Assembly: GCA_021784615.1 (NCBI GenBank)
Contig: JAJYHU010000089.1
Location: 1 to 33,855, forward strand
DNA from: Acidobacteriota bacterium
Lineage (GTDB): Bacteria; Acidobacteriota; Terriglobia; UBA7540
Length of the DNA stretch: 33,855 nucleotides
Reading direction: 5' to 3'
Shown in pieces: positions 9,453 to 19,501 of the stretch. The notes below the pieces were generated by a model that made no database searches, was not told the DNA's origin, and saw only the letters and a list, made by a program, of their open reading frames with translations. Within the stretch, counting starts at the first letter, position 1, and the number at the start of each line of letters is the position of its first letter. Position numbers and translations under genes: made by a program.

Positions 9453-10718
9453 ATGACCCCGGTCGATACGGACAAGGAATTCAGCGTTTTTGACTCGATG
9501 GCCGCACGTTTTGACGTGGCTGCCCAAAAGCTGGGGGTCAACGACGGCCTCTGCAAGTACCTGCGCACGCCCAACCGGGAAATCATCGTGCACATTCCCG
9601 TACTGATGGATAACGGCAGGATGGAGATCTTTGACGGGTTTCGCGTCCAGCACAGCATTGCCCGCGGGCCTTGCAAAGGAGGATTGCGCTACGGCCCGAA
9701 TGTAACGCTCGATGAAATCCGCGGCTTGGCTGCCGAAATGACCTGGAAATGCGCCGTGGTCAACATCCCTTTCGGCGGCGCCAAGGGAGGGATCATCTGC
9801 GATCCCGAGCGTCTCAGCCAGGCGGAGCTTGAGAAGCTGACGCGACGCTACACAGCGGAGATTCTGGACTATATCGGCCCTGAGCGCGACGTCCCGGCGC
9901 CAGACATGAATACCAACGAGCAAACCATGGCCTGGATTATGGATACATATTCCATGCACGTGCGCCACACCGTGACCGCCAGCGTGACGGGCAAGCCGCT
10001 TGACCTGGGCGGATCGCTGGGACGCCACTCCGCCACCGGGCGCGGCTGCATGATTGTGGCCGACCAGGCGCTCAAGCGCTTCGGGCGCGAGCGCCAGAGA
10101 ACTCGCGTCATTGTTCAAGGCTTTGGAAACGTGGGCTCGGAAGCGGCGCGCCTGATGCACGAGGCCGGATACAAAATTATCGGCGTGGCAGACATCCACA
10201 GCGGCGTTTTGAATACAAATGGTCTGGATGTGCCGGAACTGCTGGAATACGCTAGGGTGAACAAAACGCTGGAAGATTTTCCGGAAGCGGAGCCGGTGGG
10301 CAGCCAGGAAATTCTGGAGCAGGACTGCGACGTTCTGGTTCCCGCCGCTACCGAAAACGTGATTACCAGCAGGAACGCCGGGCGCGTCAAAGCCCGCATT
10401 CTGGTGGAAGGAGCGAACAGCCCCACAACTCCCCCGGCGGACGCCATCCTGTTCGACCGCGGAGTCTTTGTCGTGCCCGACATTCTGGCCAACGCCGGCG
10501 GCGTCACCGTCTCCTACTTCGAGTGGGTACAAGACCGCCAGGGCTACTTCTGGCCCGAAGGCATGGTCAATGAGCGCCTGAAGCACATCCAGGTCGCCGC
10601 TTTCAATGACGTTGTCCGTTATGGCGAAAAACACAACGTCCATAACCGCATTGCGGCCTACATGCTGGCCATTGACCGCGTCGCCCTCACCCTCAAGCTG
10701 CGCGGGATTTACGCCTGA
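9453..10718 (+). CDS. Glu/Leu/Phe/Val dehydrogenase (glutamate dehydrogenase)
   Basis: [76 protein letters not shown] at 9453 is preceded by GGAGGG; the track also allows a GTG at 9432. Confidence 0.93.
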   Translation: MTPVDTDKEFSVFDSMAARFDVAAQKLGVNDGLCKYLRTPNREIIVHIPVLMDNGRMEIFDGFRVQHSIARGPCKGGLRYGPNVTLDEIRGLAAEMTWKCAVVNIPFGGAKGGIICDPERLSQAELEKLTRRYTAEILDYIGPERDVPAPDMNTNEQTMAWIMDTYSMHVRHTVTASVTGKPLDLGGSLGRHSATGRGCMIVADQALKRFGRERQRTRVIVQGFGNVGSEAARLMHEAGYKIIGVADIHSGVLNTNGLDVPELLEYARVNKTLEDFPEAEPVGSQEILEQDCDVLVPAATENVITSRNAGRVKARILVEGANSPTTPPADAILFDRGVFVVPDILANAGGVTVSYFEWVQDRQGYFWPEGMVNERLKHIQVAAFNDVVRYGEKHNVHNRIAAYMLAIDRVALTLKLRGIYA

Positions 10719-11097
10719 AGCTTGCCTCGCCGCAAAGCTCTCTCTCAGCGCCTGGCATGACGCGGGCTCATATCCCACTCTTCGATTCCAGCAGTTTGTT
10801 GAAAAACGTTTCGGAGCCGTGTGATTCCAAGCGTAACAAGGAATGTAGCTCTGAAATCGGGACACGTACGATATTCCTCGCCACCCATCGGCTCCGCTCA
10901 GGGCGGGCGGTGCGGCTCCGCGGAATGACAGATCGCGCGAGTTTTCCAACACCCCCATCACCGCGCCACTGCCTTTCAGCGCATCTCCCGACCGAAAGCC
11001 GCAGCATGATTCCGGAATAGACAGCCTTGGCCAAGTGAACTATCATCGTGCATTTGGACGCGTTCGCAACAAGTTCCAACCCAAAAGGAGAATTTAA

Positions 11098-12663
11098 ATG
11101 AGGCGAGAACGATACAAGGGTCTGTTTCTTTTTGTCGGATGCCTGCTGCTGGCTTCAACCGCAGGAATGGCGTCGGTAAAAACGCCTTCCCTGATCAGCG
11201 ACAACATGGTGCTGCAAGAAGGGGCGAAAGACCGCATCTGGGGCACGGCCGATCCCTCCGAACGAGTCACGGTGACAATTGCGGGAACTGAGGCAAGTAC
11301 GGCGGCCGACGCCCAAGGCAAGTGGGCAGTGGAAATTGGCCCGTTGAAGGCCGGCGGCCCGTTTGAAATGACGATTCGGGGTTCAAATGTAATTGTGGTT
11401 CACGATGTGATGGTCGGCGAAGTCTGGGTTTGCTCCGGACAGTCAAACATGGAATTCTCAGTCGGCCCCACTCACAACGGTTGGGAAACGGGAGTTCAGA
11501 ATTACAAGCAGGAGATCGCTAATGCCCACTATCCGCTGATCCGGATGTTCACCGTCGAAAAGACCGTCGCCGGCAAGCCGCAGGAAGACGTCGCAGGCCA
11601 GTGGGAGATTACCAGCCCGGTCACGGTTGCGCATTTTACTGCGGTGGGATATTTTTTTGGGCTCAATCTGTATAAGACGCTGCACGTGCCGATCGGCCTG
11701 ATCCACAGTTCCTGGGGCGGCACTCCGGCTGAGTCATGGACAAGCCTGCCGACGCTTCAATCCGATCCGGAATTCAAGCCCATTCTTCAAAAGTACCAGG
11801 AACAAGAAAACAAATTCTTGTCGAATCTTACGGATTTCAATTCCCGATTCGAAGCTTGGCGGAAAGAGTCTGCTGAAGCGAACACAGACGGGACCCCAAT
11901 CCCGCCGCCGCCGGCAATTAGAAACGACCCGCGCACTAACCCGTGGCGGCCCGCTGGGTTGTTTAACGCAATGATTATGCCGCTTGTTCCTTACAGGATT
12001 AAAGGTGCGATTTGGTACCAGGGAGAATCCAACGGGGACCGTGGACGCCAGTATCGCAAGCTATTTCCAGATGTGATCCGAGACTGGCGGCGCGCCTGGA
12101 ATGAGGGGAACTTCCCCTTTCTTTTTGTGCAACTGGCCAACTTTCAGCCTTTGCCGAACAACTTTTCCTTCCCCCTGGTACGCGAGGCGCAACTGATGAC
12201 ACTTTCCCTGCCGAAGACAGGAATGGCTGTGACCATCGACATCGGAGATCCAACCAGCATCCATCCGCGAAATAAGCAGGAAGTAGGACGGCGGCTGGTT
12301 TTAGCCGCGAGGGCGGTCGCCTATGGCCAGCACATAATGTATTCGGGCCCGATTTACAAGTCGATGGAGATTGAAGGAGACAAGGTTTACTTGCACTTCC
12401 GGCATATAGGAGGCGGTTTGCGCGCCGACGGCTACGCTCTCGAGGGCTTTGAAATTGCCGGCCAAGACCATCAATTTGTAAGTGCGAACGCAAAAATTCA
12501 GGGCGACACAGTGGTCGTCTCAAGCGGCGTGGTCGCGCACCCGGTAGCCGTGCGCTACGGATGGGCGAATAATCCCATTTGCAATCTCTATAACGAAGCG
12601 GGACTTCCCGCCTCACCGTTCCGGACGGACGACTGGAAGGACCCCAGCGAGGCAACGCAATAA
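11098..12663 (+). CDS. Secreted sialate O-acetylesterase-like SGNH esterase
   Basis: 521 aa with signal peptide; CSGQSNMEF nucleophile block, SSWGGTPAESWTS, IWYQGESNGDRGRQY and DIGDPTSIHPRNKQEVGRRL. SD AAAGGAG upstream of the ATG. Confidence 0.9.
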   Translation: MRRERYKGLFLFVGCLLLASTAGMASVKTPSLISDNMVLQEGAKDRIWGTADPSERVTVTIAGTEASTAADAQGKWAVEIGPLKAGGPFEMTIRGSNVIVVHDVMVGEVWVCSGQSNMEFSVGPTHNGWETGVQNYKQEIANAHYPLIRMFTVEKTVAGKPQEDVAGQWEITSPVTVAHFTAVGYFFGLNLYKTLHVPIGLIHSSWGGTPAESWTSLPTLQSDPEFKPILQKYQEQENKFLSNLTDFNSRFEAWRKESAEANTDGTPIPPPPAIRNDPRTNPWRPAGLFNAMIMPLVPYRIKGAIWYQGESNGDRGRQYRKLFPDVIRDWRRAWNEGNFPFLFVQLANFQPLPNNFSFPLVREAQLMTLSLPKTGMAVTIDIGDPTSIHPRNKQEVGRRLVLAARAVAYGQHIMYSGPIYKSMEIEGDKVYLHFRHIGGGLRADGYALEGFEIAGQDHQFVSANAKIQGDTVVVSSGVVAHPVAVRYGWANNPICNLYNEAGLPASPFRTDDWKDPSEATQ

Positions 12664-12694
12664 CGGCTATCCCTAGTTGAGAAAGTTAGTGATG

Positions 12695-12737
12695 AAGTAA
12701 GCCCGCGTCAAGCATCCAGCATGGCGCGGGCTTACTT
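12695..12737. terminator. 13-bp perfect inverted repeat AAGTAAGCCCGCG...CGCGGGCTTACTT between convergent genes
   Basis: Stem arms 12695-12707 and 12725-12737, between the esterase stop (12663) and the pnp stop (12763). Probable bidirectional terminator without a strong T-tract. Confidence 0.6.
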
Positions 12738-12762
12738 GTGCAAGAGAACTGCGGAATTGAGG

Positions 12763-14907
12763 CTAACTTGCCTCGTGAGAATGTTCCACCTGCGCCCGGG
12801 GCTCGGGAGTTTCGCCCTCGCTCTTCTTGCGCTGGTCTCGCAGAACGGCCTTGCGGCTTAGCCGGATCTTGTTGCCGTCGATCGAGATGACCTTGACCAG
12901 AAGCTGGTCGCCCTCTTTCAACTCGTCACGAACGTCCCGAATCCGGTGCTCGGCGATCTCACTGATGTGAAGCAACCCGTCCGTACCGGGAAATATCTCC
13001 ACAAAAGCTCCGAAGTCAGCCAAACGAACCACCTTGCCTAGGTAAGTCTTTCCGAGTTCCGCCTCCGCCATCATGTCTTTGATGATCTTGAGAGCCTTGC
13101 TGGCCGAAGCTTCATCAACAGCGGCAACGTTCACACGCCCGTCGTTTTCGACATCGATTTTTGCCCCGGTCTGCTCGACGATTCCGCGAATCACTTTTCC
13201 ACCCGGACCAATGAGTTCGCCGATCTTCGCAGGGTTGATGTGGATCGTGTGGATGTGCGGAGCAAAATTGGAGATGTTGGTACGCGAATCAGGAAGCACC
13301 GCCAGCATTTTTCCAAGGACGTGCAGCCGCGCGTCTTTGGCTTGAGAGAGCGCCTCCGCCATGATTTGAGGAGTAATACCGGTAATCTTGATGTCCATCT
13401 GAAGGGCGGTAATTCCCTCACGGGTGCCGGCAACTTTAAAATCCATATCACCGTAATGGTCTTCGGCTCCGGCAATGTCCGTTAGAATCGCGTAGTTGTC
13501 TTCTTCCTTGACAAGACCCATTGCAATTCCCGCAACAGGAGCCTTGATAGGAACGCCAGCGTCCATCAACGCCAGACAGCCTCCGCAGACCGTCGCCATC
13601 GACGATGAACCATTGGATTCCAGGATGTCGGAAACCACGCGTACGGTGTAGGGAAAGTCTTTTTCTTCAGGAACCATGCTGAGCAGCGCGCGTTCGGCCA
13701 AAGCGCCATGCCCAATCTCCCGCCGTCCGGGGCCTCGGAGAAAACCAACTTCACCGACGCTAAAGGGGGGAAAGTTGTAGTGAAGCATGAAGCGCTTGAA
13801 CGATTCGCCCTCCAGCACATCCAGGCGCTGCTGGTCTTCCGCGGTTCCGAGCGTGGCCGTTACCAGAGCCTGTGTTTCGCCCCGCGTAAAGAGTGCGGAA
13901 CCGTGAGTTCTGGGCAGCAAACCAACCTCGCACGTAATGGTGCGGACCTGGTCAAAAGCCCTCCGGTCCGGACGCTGCCGTTTCGAGAGAACATCCTGGC
14001 GAAACAGCTTTTCCTCCAGCCGTTCGAAGGCTTCCTTCGCTTTGCGGCGCTTTTCTTCCTCGGATTCAGGATAACCGGAAACGACAGCATCTCGAAGCTC
14101 AGCGATCTTCTTTTGGCTTTCAAGCTTAGGATATTTTGAGGTATCCATCGCCTCGCGAAGATTTGCTTCCGCCTTGTTCCGGACTTCAGTCTCAATTGCT
14201 TTATCAAGAGCAGGAGCTTCAAATGTCCTCTTCTTGAGGCCCAATTTTTCAAACAGCTCTTTCTCAGCCGCAACGATCTTCTTGATTTCATTGTGGGCAT
14301 ACTGAATGGCATCATTGACCACTTCTTCGGAGACCTCTTTGCCCGTCGCCTCCACCATCGCGATCGCATCTTCAGTCCCTGCCACAATCATATTGAGATC
14401 GCTCGCCCGAGTTTCCGAGTAGGACGGGTTAGTCACAAAACTCCCTTCCACCAGCCCGACCCGCACGCCGGCAATGGGTGTCGGAAAGGGGATATCGGAA
14501 AGGTAAAGGGCTGCAGCTCCAGCCACAAGCCCGATCACGTCCGGGTTATTGTCGGTATCCGCCGAGAGAACCATCGCAATTACCTGGGTCTCGTCTTTAA
14601 AACCTTCTGGAAACATCGGACGAACAGGCCGATCGATCAATCGGCTGCTGAGAATCTCTTTCTCTGTGGGTCGTCCTTCGCGCTTGAAAAAACCGCCGGG
14701 GATTTTTCCCGCCGCATAGTTGTATTCGCGATAATCCACCGTGAGCGGAAAGAAATCAATTCCCTCGCGCGGCTTGGTCGAACATGCGGTTGCCAGTACG
14801 ACAGTGTCTCCGTAACGCACATAAGCCGAACCGTTGGCCTGCTTGGCCACCTTGCCAACTTCGATCGTAAGTGTGCTTCCACCTAATGGGATGCTAACTT
14901 GTTCCAT
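12763..14907 (-). CDS. pnp: Polyribonucleotide nucleotidyltransferase (PNPase)
   Basis: YGDTVVLATACSTKPREGIDFFPLTVDYREYNYAAGKIPGGFFKREGRPTEKEILSSRLIDRPVRPMFPEGF; two RNase PH-like halves, KH (IGELIGPGGKVIRGIVEQTGAKIDVENDG) and S1 (GKVVRLADFGAFVEIFPGTDGLLHISEIA). Met at 14905-14907 chosen as start. Confidence 0.97.
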   Translation of the reverse strand: MEQVSIPLGGSTLTIEVGKVAKQANGSAYVRYGDTVVLATACSTKPREGIDFFPLTVDYREYNYAAGKIPGGFFKREGRPTEKEILSSRLIDRPVRPMFPEGFKDETQVIAMVLSADTDNNPDVIGLVAGAAALYLSDIPFPTPIAGVRVGLVEGSFVTNPSYSETRASDLNMIVAGTEDAIAMVEATGKEVSEEVVNDAIQYAHNEIKKIVAAEKELFEKLGLKKRTFEAPALDKAIETEVRNKAEANLREAMDTSKYPKLESQKKIAELRDAVVSGYPESEEEKRRKAKEAFERLEEKLFRQDVLSKRQRPDRRAFDQVRTITCEVGLLPRTHGSALFTRGETQALVTATLGTAEDQQRLDVLEGESFKRFMLHYNFPPFSVGEVGFLRGPGRREIGHGALAERALLSMVPEEKDFPYTVRVVSDILESNGSSSMATVCGGCLALMDAGVPIKAPVAGIAMGLVKEEDNYAILTDIAGAEDHYGDMDFKVAGTREGITALQMDIKITGITPQIMAEALSQAKDARLHVLGKMLAVLPDSRTNISNFAPHIHTIHINPAKIGELIGPGGKVIRGIVEQTGAKIDVENDGRVNVAAVDEASASKALKIIKDMMAEAELGKTYLGKVVRLADFGAFVEIFPGTDGLLHISEIAEHRIRDVRDELKEGDQLLVKVISIDGNKIRLSRKAVLRDQRKKSEGETPEPRAQVEHSHEAS

Positions 14908-15112
14908 AACTCGCTCCTTCAAAATTTCGCCAGTCCCTCAGAGAAGCCCCCCTCCGCACCCTGGGAATGGGCCGCAATTGCAACCCCGCTGCCAGTCATT
15001 TGGGCCAGGGACTCCAGATAGAACCTTGAATTTGTTAAGTGGGGGATCGTGGATCGAGGTAAGTGTCCAAGCTAAAGCCGGGCTTTCACCCGGACATGGA
15101 AACCTTCTACCT

Positions 15113-15150
15113 AAACAAAAACGACCCGAAGCACAAAATGCCGAGGGTCG
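15113..15150 (-). terminator. Rho-independent terminator-like hairpin downstream of rpsO
   Basis: Minus-strand CGACCC...GGGTCG stem (15122-15150) with an inner GCA/TGC pairing, followed by TTTTTGTTT. Confidence 0.6.
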
Positions 15151-15207
15151 CTTGAGCCCAAGGAGCAGTTTGAACCGGCCTTGCCTGGTTCCTGTTTCAC
15201 AACCGGC

Positions 15208-15477
15208 TTACTTGCGGATGCCCAACCGCTCGATCACTTGCTTATAACGCTCAGCATGATGACGCTTCAAGTACTCCAGCAAGCGTTTTCTCTTTCCCAC
15301 CATGGTCAAAAGCCCGCGCCTTGAGGCGTGATCTTTGCGGTGCACGCGAAAATGGTCCGTCAGGTAAGAGATGCGCTCCGTCAACAGAGCAACTTGCACC
15401 TCCGGCGACCCCGTATCCGAAGAATGGACTCTGTAACCTTCGATTAATCTCGACTTTGAATCAGGGGTTAACGCCAT
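15208..15477 (-). CDS. rpsO: 30S ribosomal protein S15
   Basis: 89 aa; [89 protein letters not shown]. Confidence 0.98.
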   Translation of the reverse strand: MALTPDSKSRLIEGYRVHSSDTGSPEVQVALLTERISYLTDHFRVHRKDHASRRGLLTMVGKRKRLLEYLKRHHAERYKQVIERLGIRK

Positions 15478-15548
15478 CCGCTAGTTCTCCTCGTTTCCGA
15501 CAGATTCTCCCTCTCGTATCGACAATCAGCATAACATTTTCTCTCCCA

Positions 15549-15809
15549 TCATGGCAAAAAAAATGCTATGCACTTGTCCACAACCTCTGGATCAGCGTTA
15601 AGCCAATGCGCATGTCGCTCATTTTCCGTTCCCGGATCCCTTTCCAGATTCATCGTCGTCCCTGTCCTAGGCTCGTTAAAGTCATCGTAGTCACCCTTAT
15701 CACATATGAGTGTGTGGAGGCTGTACATGATCGTGATGACACCGGCCAGAACAAGCGCCCACCCGATCATCATAAAGGGCGCTAGGCAGCACCAGTCGGG
15801 CCGGATCAC
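15549..15809 (-). CDS. Hypothetical small membrane protein
   Basis: 86 aa ORF with a plausible TM segment (MIGWALVLAGVITIMYSLHTLI) and an acidic tail. No recognised family and no ORF on the other strand that looks more credible. Confidence 0.4.
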   Translation of the reverse strand: MIRPDWCCLAPFMMIGWALVLAGVITIMYSLHTLICDKGDYDDFNEPRTGTTMNLERDPGTENERHAHWLNADPEVVDKCIAFFLP

Positions 15810-16119
15810 AATACCCAGCCGATAAACCCTGCGCCAAAAACAATATAGAGTAAACGAATACGTCGGAAGCGTGTTTGCGATGGGTGCATGACCAACATCC
15901 TCCCTGCAAAAGCAGGGGGGCTGCTCAGAACCCAGTGTCCTCAGGGCGGTGCCGATTTCCTACAGTGTCAGTCGAATGCCCCCAAAACTACTAGCCACGC
16001 CATACGTATACTTTCGACCACTGCTACCTGCAATTATCGGCCAAGGTTGCTTCGGGAATCTCCCTATCAGCCGTTGGTTGTTCAGACTGAAGAACTCGAT
16101 TGCCTTTTGAGGGCAGAGA

Positions 16120-16830
16120 TCAGACCGCCCCGCTTGAGGGCATCAAGAAAATTTCTTCCACCGCCGTCCGCTCCGGCTGCCTCAACGCAGCGATCACTGC
16201 GTCCGCTACGTCCGCCGGCTGCATCACATTGTCGCGGGAAATCTCAAAACCGAACTCGTCAAGCATTTGGGTATCCGTTAATCCTGGCATAATAGCCGTC
16301 ACCCGTATCCCTTGCGCCCTCAGCTCCTTCCGGAGGACTCGGGTCAGTCCCAGCGCTCCAAACTTAGAGGCAGTATAGGCCGAACAGTTGGCAAAAGTCC
16401 GCGAGCTCGATACCGAAAGAATGTTGACCATATGGGCATGCTCGGCCGAAACCAACAAAGGAAGCGCCGCCTGAGTGGTCAGGAAAAGAGCCGTTAGATT
16501 GGTCTCGATGTTATCGCGCCAATCTTCAAGAGTGGTCTCACGAAAAGGTTTGTATGTAAAAATTCCGGCGCAATTCACCATGATGTCAAGATGGCCGTAA
16601 AGCTTCTTGATTCTCCGGAAGAGGCGGCTAACATCACGCGAGCTTGTGACGTCCGCGGCAATCGTTAACGTCTTTCCCGGGATATTTTTCCGCGCCCGCC
16701 GAATAGACTCTGCATCCCGCGCCACCAGCACAACTTCCGTTCCTTCTGCCGCCAGACGCTTGGCGATCGCAAAACCAATTCCGCGGCTTGCTCCGGTGAC
16801 AACGGCGATACTCTCTGCGAGGTTGCTCAT
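16120..16830 (-). CDS. Short-chain dehydrogenase/reductase (SDR)
   Basis: VVTGASRGIGFAIAKRLA, NCAG, YTASKFGALGLTRVLRKEL; probable start MSNLAES. Confidence 0.9.
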   Translation of the reverse strand: MSNLAESIAVVTGASRGIGFAIAKRLAAEGTEVVLVARDAESIRRARKNIPGKTLTIAADVTSSRDVSRLFRRIKKLYGHLDIMVNCAGIFTYKPFRETTLEDWRDNIETNLTALFLTTQAALPLLVSAEHAHMVNILSVSSSRTFANCSAYTASKFGALGLTRVLRKELRAQGIRVTAIMPGLTDTQMLDEFGFEISRDNVMQPADVADAVIAALRQPERTAVEEIFLMPSSGAV

Positions 16831-16922
16831 AAGGCCTGCATCCATGACGCAGTTTCCATGATGGCACCGGGCTTTGTCAAACCTCGATTACTGCCCCACA
16901 AGAGCACGGATTCCCCGACGGG

Positions 16923-17531
16923 CTAGCCCCGATCCCGGACCAGGCGCAAAAACTCCGCCCGCGTCTGCTCGCATTCCTTAAAAGCGCCCAGCATCGCGGA
17001 GGTTACGGCCACGGAATTCTGCTTCTCGACACCGCGCATGGTCATGCAGAGGTGCCTGGCTTCGATAATGACACCCACGCCTTGCGGCTTGATCGTCCCC
17101 ATAATGGTTTCGGCAATCTGGTTGGTCAGGCGCTCCTGAATTTGTAGCCGGCGGGCAAAAACATCCACCAGCCGGGGAATTTTGCTGAGCCCAATAACCT
17201 TTTCCGTAGGGATATATGCCACATGGCAGCGCCCCAAGAACGGGAGCAAATGGTGCTCGCAAAGACTGAAAATCTCGATGTCCTTAACAATCACCATCTC
17301 ATCGTAGGCCACTGAGTAGACTGCTCCGTTCAAAACTTTTTGGACGTCCTGCGCGTATCCGCTGGTCAGGAACCTCAGCGATTCCGCCACGCGCTTTGGA
17401 GTGTCGAGCAAACCTTCCCGGCCCGGATCTTCGCCGACCTCGCGAATCAGCGAGCGCACCACTTCCCGCAGACGGTCCGGCCCGGCATCGTGCTGAGGTT
17501 CACTAACGGTCGTTGGATGGTCGGTTTTCAT
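16923..17531 (-). CDS. folE: GTP cyclohydrolase I
   Basis: [80 protein letters not shown] at 17529-17531 overlaps the upstream stop as ATGA; the longer start at 17543 is also possible. Confidence 0.96.
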   Translation of the reverse strand: MKTDHPTTVSEPQHDAGPDRLREVVRSLIREVGEDPGREGLLDTPKRVAESLRFLTSGYAQDVQKVLNGAVYSVAYDEMVIVKDIEIFSLCEHHLLPFLGRCHVAYIPTEKVIGLSKIPRLVDVFARRLQIQERLTNQIAETIMGTIKPQGVGVIIEARHLCMTMRGVEKQNSVAVTSAMLGAFKECEQTRAEFLRLVRDRG

Positions 17532-17986
17532 CTCTTCTCGCATGCTGCTCCCTCCGCAGGGCTCGGGGACGGGCCGAGATATTCAAAAAAGTTGGAATTC
17601 GTCTCCTCAAGCCTCACCTTCTCAAGACGCGCGGACCCGCTCTTCACGTCGAATTTATCGCGGAGCAGATCAAAGATTTCGACGCAAAGGTTCTCAGTGG
17701 TCGGCACTCGTCCTTTAAAACTTGGAACGTCCAGGTTCAGGTGCGTGTGGTCGAATCGTTCCAGGATTTCCTGCTCGACAATTCGGTCCAGCAGGCCTAA
17801 ATCGATCAGCATCCCGGTGGCCGCGTCAATAGGCCCGCGCACCGAAACCTCGACGATGTAATTGTGGCCGTGGCCATGGGGATTATTGCATTTGCCATAG
17901 AGACGCGCATTCTCCCCCGGGCCAAGCGCCTCGTTATGCAGGCGGTGCGCTGCGGAGAACCGGTAGCGGCGTGTCAGAGAAACCAT
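17528..17986 (-). CDS. 6-pyruvoyl/6-carboxy-tetrahydropterin synthase family protein (copy 1)
   Basis: 152 aa; [27 protein letters not shown] (CX5HGH), [23 protein letters not shown]. Confidence 0.93.
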   Translation of the reverse strand: MVSLTRRYRFSAAHRLHNEALGPGENARLYGKCNNPHGHGHNYIVEVSVRGPIDAATGMLIDLGLLDRIVEQEILERFDHTHLNLDVPSFKGRVPTTENLCVEIFDLLRDKFDVKSGSARLEKVRLEETNSNFFEYLGPSPSPAEGAACEKR

Positions 17987-18393
17987 TATTCCCCGTAATA
18001 GTCGACAAAAAGGTCTTGGGTTTCGTACAAACGAATTCGATGCAGCCGGCCGGCAGGAAGTTTCGGCGCGAGAAGGTTCCAGATTTCCACGGCGATATTC
18101 TCTGTGGTCGGGATCTTGGTCGCGAAAACCGGAACTTCCTTGTTCAGAAACCGGTGGTCCATAATCCCCAGGACTTCGCTTTCAAGCACGGCTTTCAAGT
18201 CCTTAAGATCAAGGACCATGCCAGTGGTTTCATCCACCTCGCCCGCCACGGTGACTTCCAACGTATAATTGTGTCCATGTCCGTGCGGGTTATTACATTT
18301 GCCGAAGATGCGCCGGTTCTCTTCAGCGCTGAACTCCGGGTTATGGTAATAGTGCGAAGCTGAGAATTCCGCGCGCCGTGTCAGATATATCAT
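17986..18393 (-). CDS. 6-pyruvoyl/6-carboxy-tetrahydropterin synthase family protein (copy 2)
   Basis: 135 aa; [67 protein letters not shown]. Confidence 0.93.
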   Translation of the reverse strand: MIYLTRRAEFSASHYYHNPEFSAEENRRIFGKCNNPHGHGHNYTLEVTVAGEVDETTGMVLDLKDLKAVLESEVLGIMDHRFLNKEVPVFATKIPTTENIAVEIWNLLAPKLPAGRLHRIRLYETQDLFVDYYGE

Positions 18394-18406
18394 CTTGTTC
18401 TTATCC

Positions 18407-19501
18407 CTACCCTTTCGCCGAATATCGGCGCCCTTTCCAACGGACTTGGCCCGACAAACGATACTCCCGTACGGAGCTCATCAGCAGCAGTCCCAGCAGC
18501 CCGGCGCCGAGAACCTGGTACTTCGCGAGGGCCAGATCAAAGCCCAGCCGGGCCAAGTTCTGCCGATACGCCCGGTGCCGCACGACCGCAACCGCAAGGC
18601 ATAAGAGAGCCCCCAGAAACATCGCGCCGCCTCCAAAGCCCGCTGCAATTAGAAGACACCCTGCCAATCCCCCCACGGGAACAAGGAGGTCAAAAGTCCA
18701 TGCCTCCGCAAAGGACTTCAGCATCGGCCAGAGCTTCCGCCCATACAACAAATATAGATTCTTACTCCAGCCTTGCCACATTTCCCCAAAGCTTCGGTAC
18801 ATGCGCGTCCGAACCCAACGCGGCCCCGGCAGAAAAATGATCCTGCCTCCTTCCGCCTTAACGCGCCTGGCCAGTTCAACATCTTCAAGGATTTCCGAGC
18901 GCACCCCTGAGTGCCCTCCAACACTATTGTAGACCTTGCGCCGGATCAGCAGGTATTGCCCGTTTGCGGCCGCCGCAGAGGATGCGGGGTTTGAAACCTC
19001 TTCAAAACGGTAAAGACGCGCAAGTTGCACAAAGACCATCGGGATCAAGGACTTCTCCCACCACCCTATCATCTGCTGGCCAGGCGAAAGCGATACGAGG
19101 TCCGCGCGCTCTGCTTCTGCGCGATCAAGGACGGCTTCGAGACTGCCGGGGAGGTGTTCGGTGTCGGCGTCGGTAAAAAGCAGCCATTCACCTGCCGCCA
19201 CCTCCGCGCCAACCGCCGCCGCATGATTTTTTCCTATCCAGCCCTCAGGTAACACCTCTAGACGAATAGAGCGAAGCAGCCGAATCTCTTTTTCGAGCCT
19301 CTCGAGAACCGCACCTGTGCCATCGGTCGATTCATCGTCGACCACCACAATCTCTTGGACGCCCTTCTGCGCGGAAACCGACCTTACCGCGCGCTCAACG
19401 TTCTCTTCCTCGTTTCGCGCGGGAATAATCACGGATACGACGCGCCGCCCGCGCTCTTCCGTTGCGTGCTGCCCGGCTGCCATGTGGATTGATGCTGTCA
19501 C
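18407..19501 (-). CDS. Family 2 glycosyltransferase with C-terminal membrane segments (HpnB/CrtQ-like)
   Basis: VVSVIIPARNEEENVERAVRSVSAQKGVQEIVVVDDESTDGT, LLFTDADTEHLPGSLEA, ILEDVELARRVKAEGG; hydrophobic C-terminal third. Confidence 0.88.
   Translation of the reverse strand: MTASIHMAAGQHATEERGRRVVSVIIPARNEEENVERAVRSVSAQKGVQEIVVVDDESTDGTGAVLERLEKEIRLLRSIRLEVLPEGWIGKNHAAAVGAEVAAGEWLLFTDADTEHLPGSLEAVLDRAEAERADLVSLSPGQQMIGWWEKSLIPMVFVQLARLYRFEEVSNPASSAAAANGQYLLIRRKVYNSVGGHSGVRSEILEDVELARRVKAEGGRIIFLPGPRWVRTRMYRSFGEMWQGWSKNLYLLYGRKLWPMLKSFAEAWTFDLLVPVGGLAGCLLIAAGFGGGAMFLGALLCLAVAVVRHRAYRQNLARLGFDLALAKYQVLGAGLLGLLLMSSVREYRLSGQVRWKGRRYSAKG

Noticed and set aside
9426-10961. 511-aa minus-strand ORF fully antisense to the glutamate dehydrogenase gene
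   Set aside because: Translation shows no recognisable domain and looks like a shadow frame produced by GC-biased codon positions. The sense strand encodes a clear dehydrogenase.
16923-18393. Queuosine/7-deazaguanine biosynthesis cluster
   Set aside because: FolE plus PTPS-fold proteins would fit, but queC, queE and queF are missing from the window and both PTPS copies have CX5HGH rather than the CX3HGH of E. coli QueD. Not fully excluded without the whole genome.
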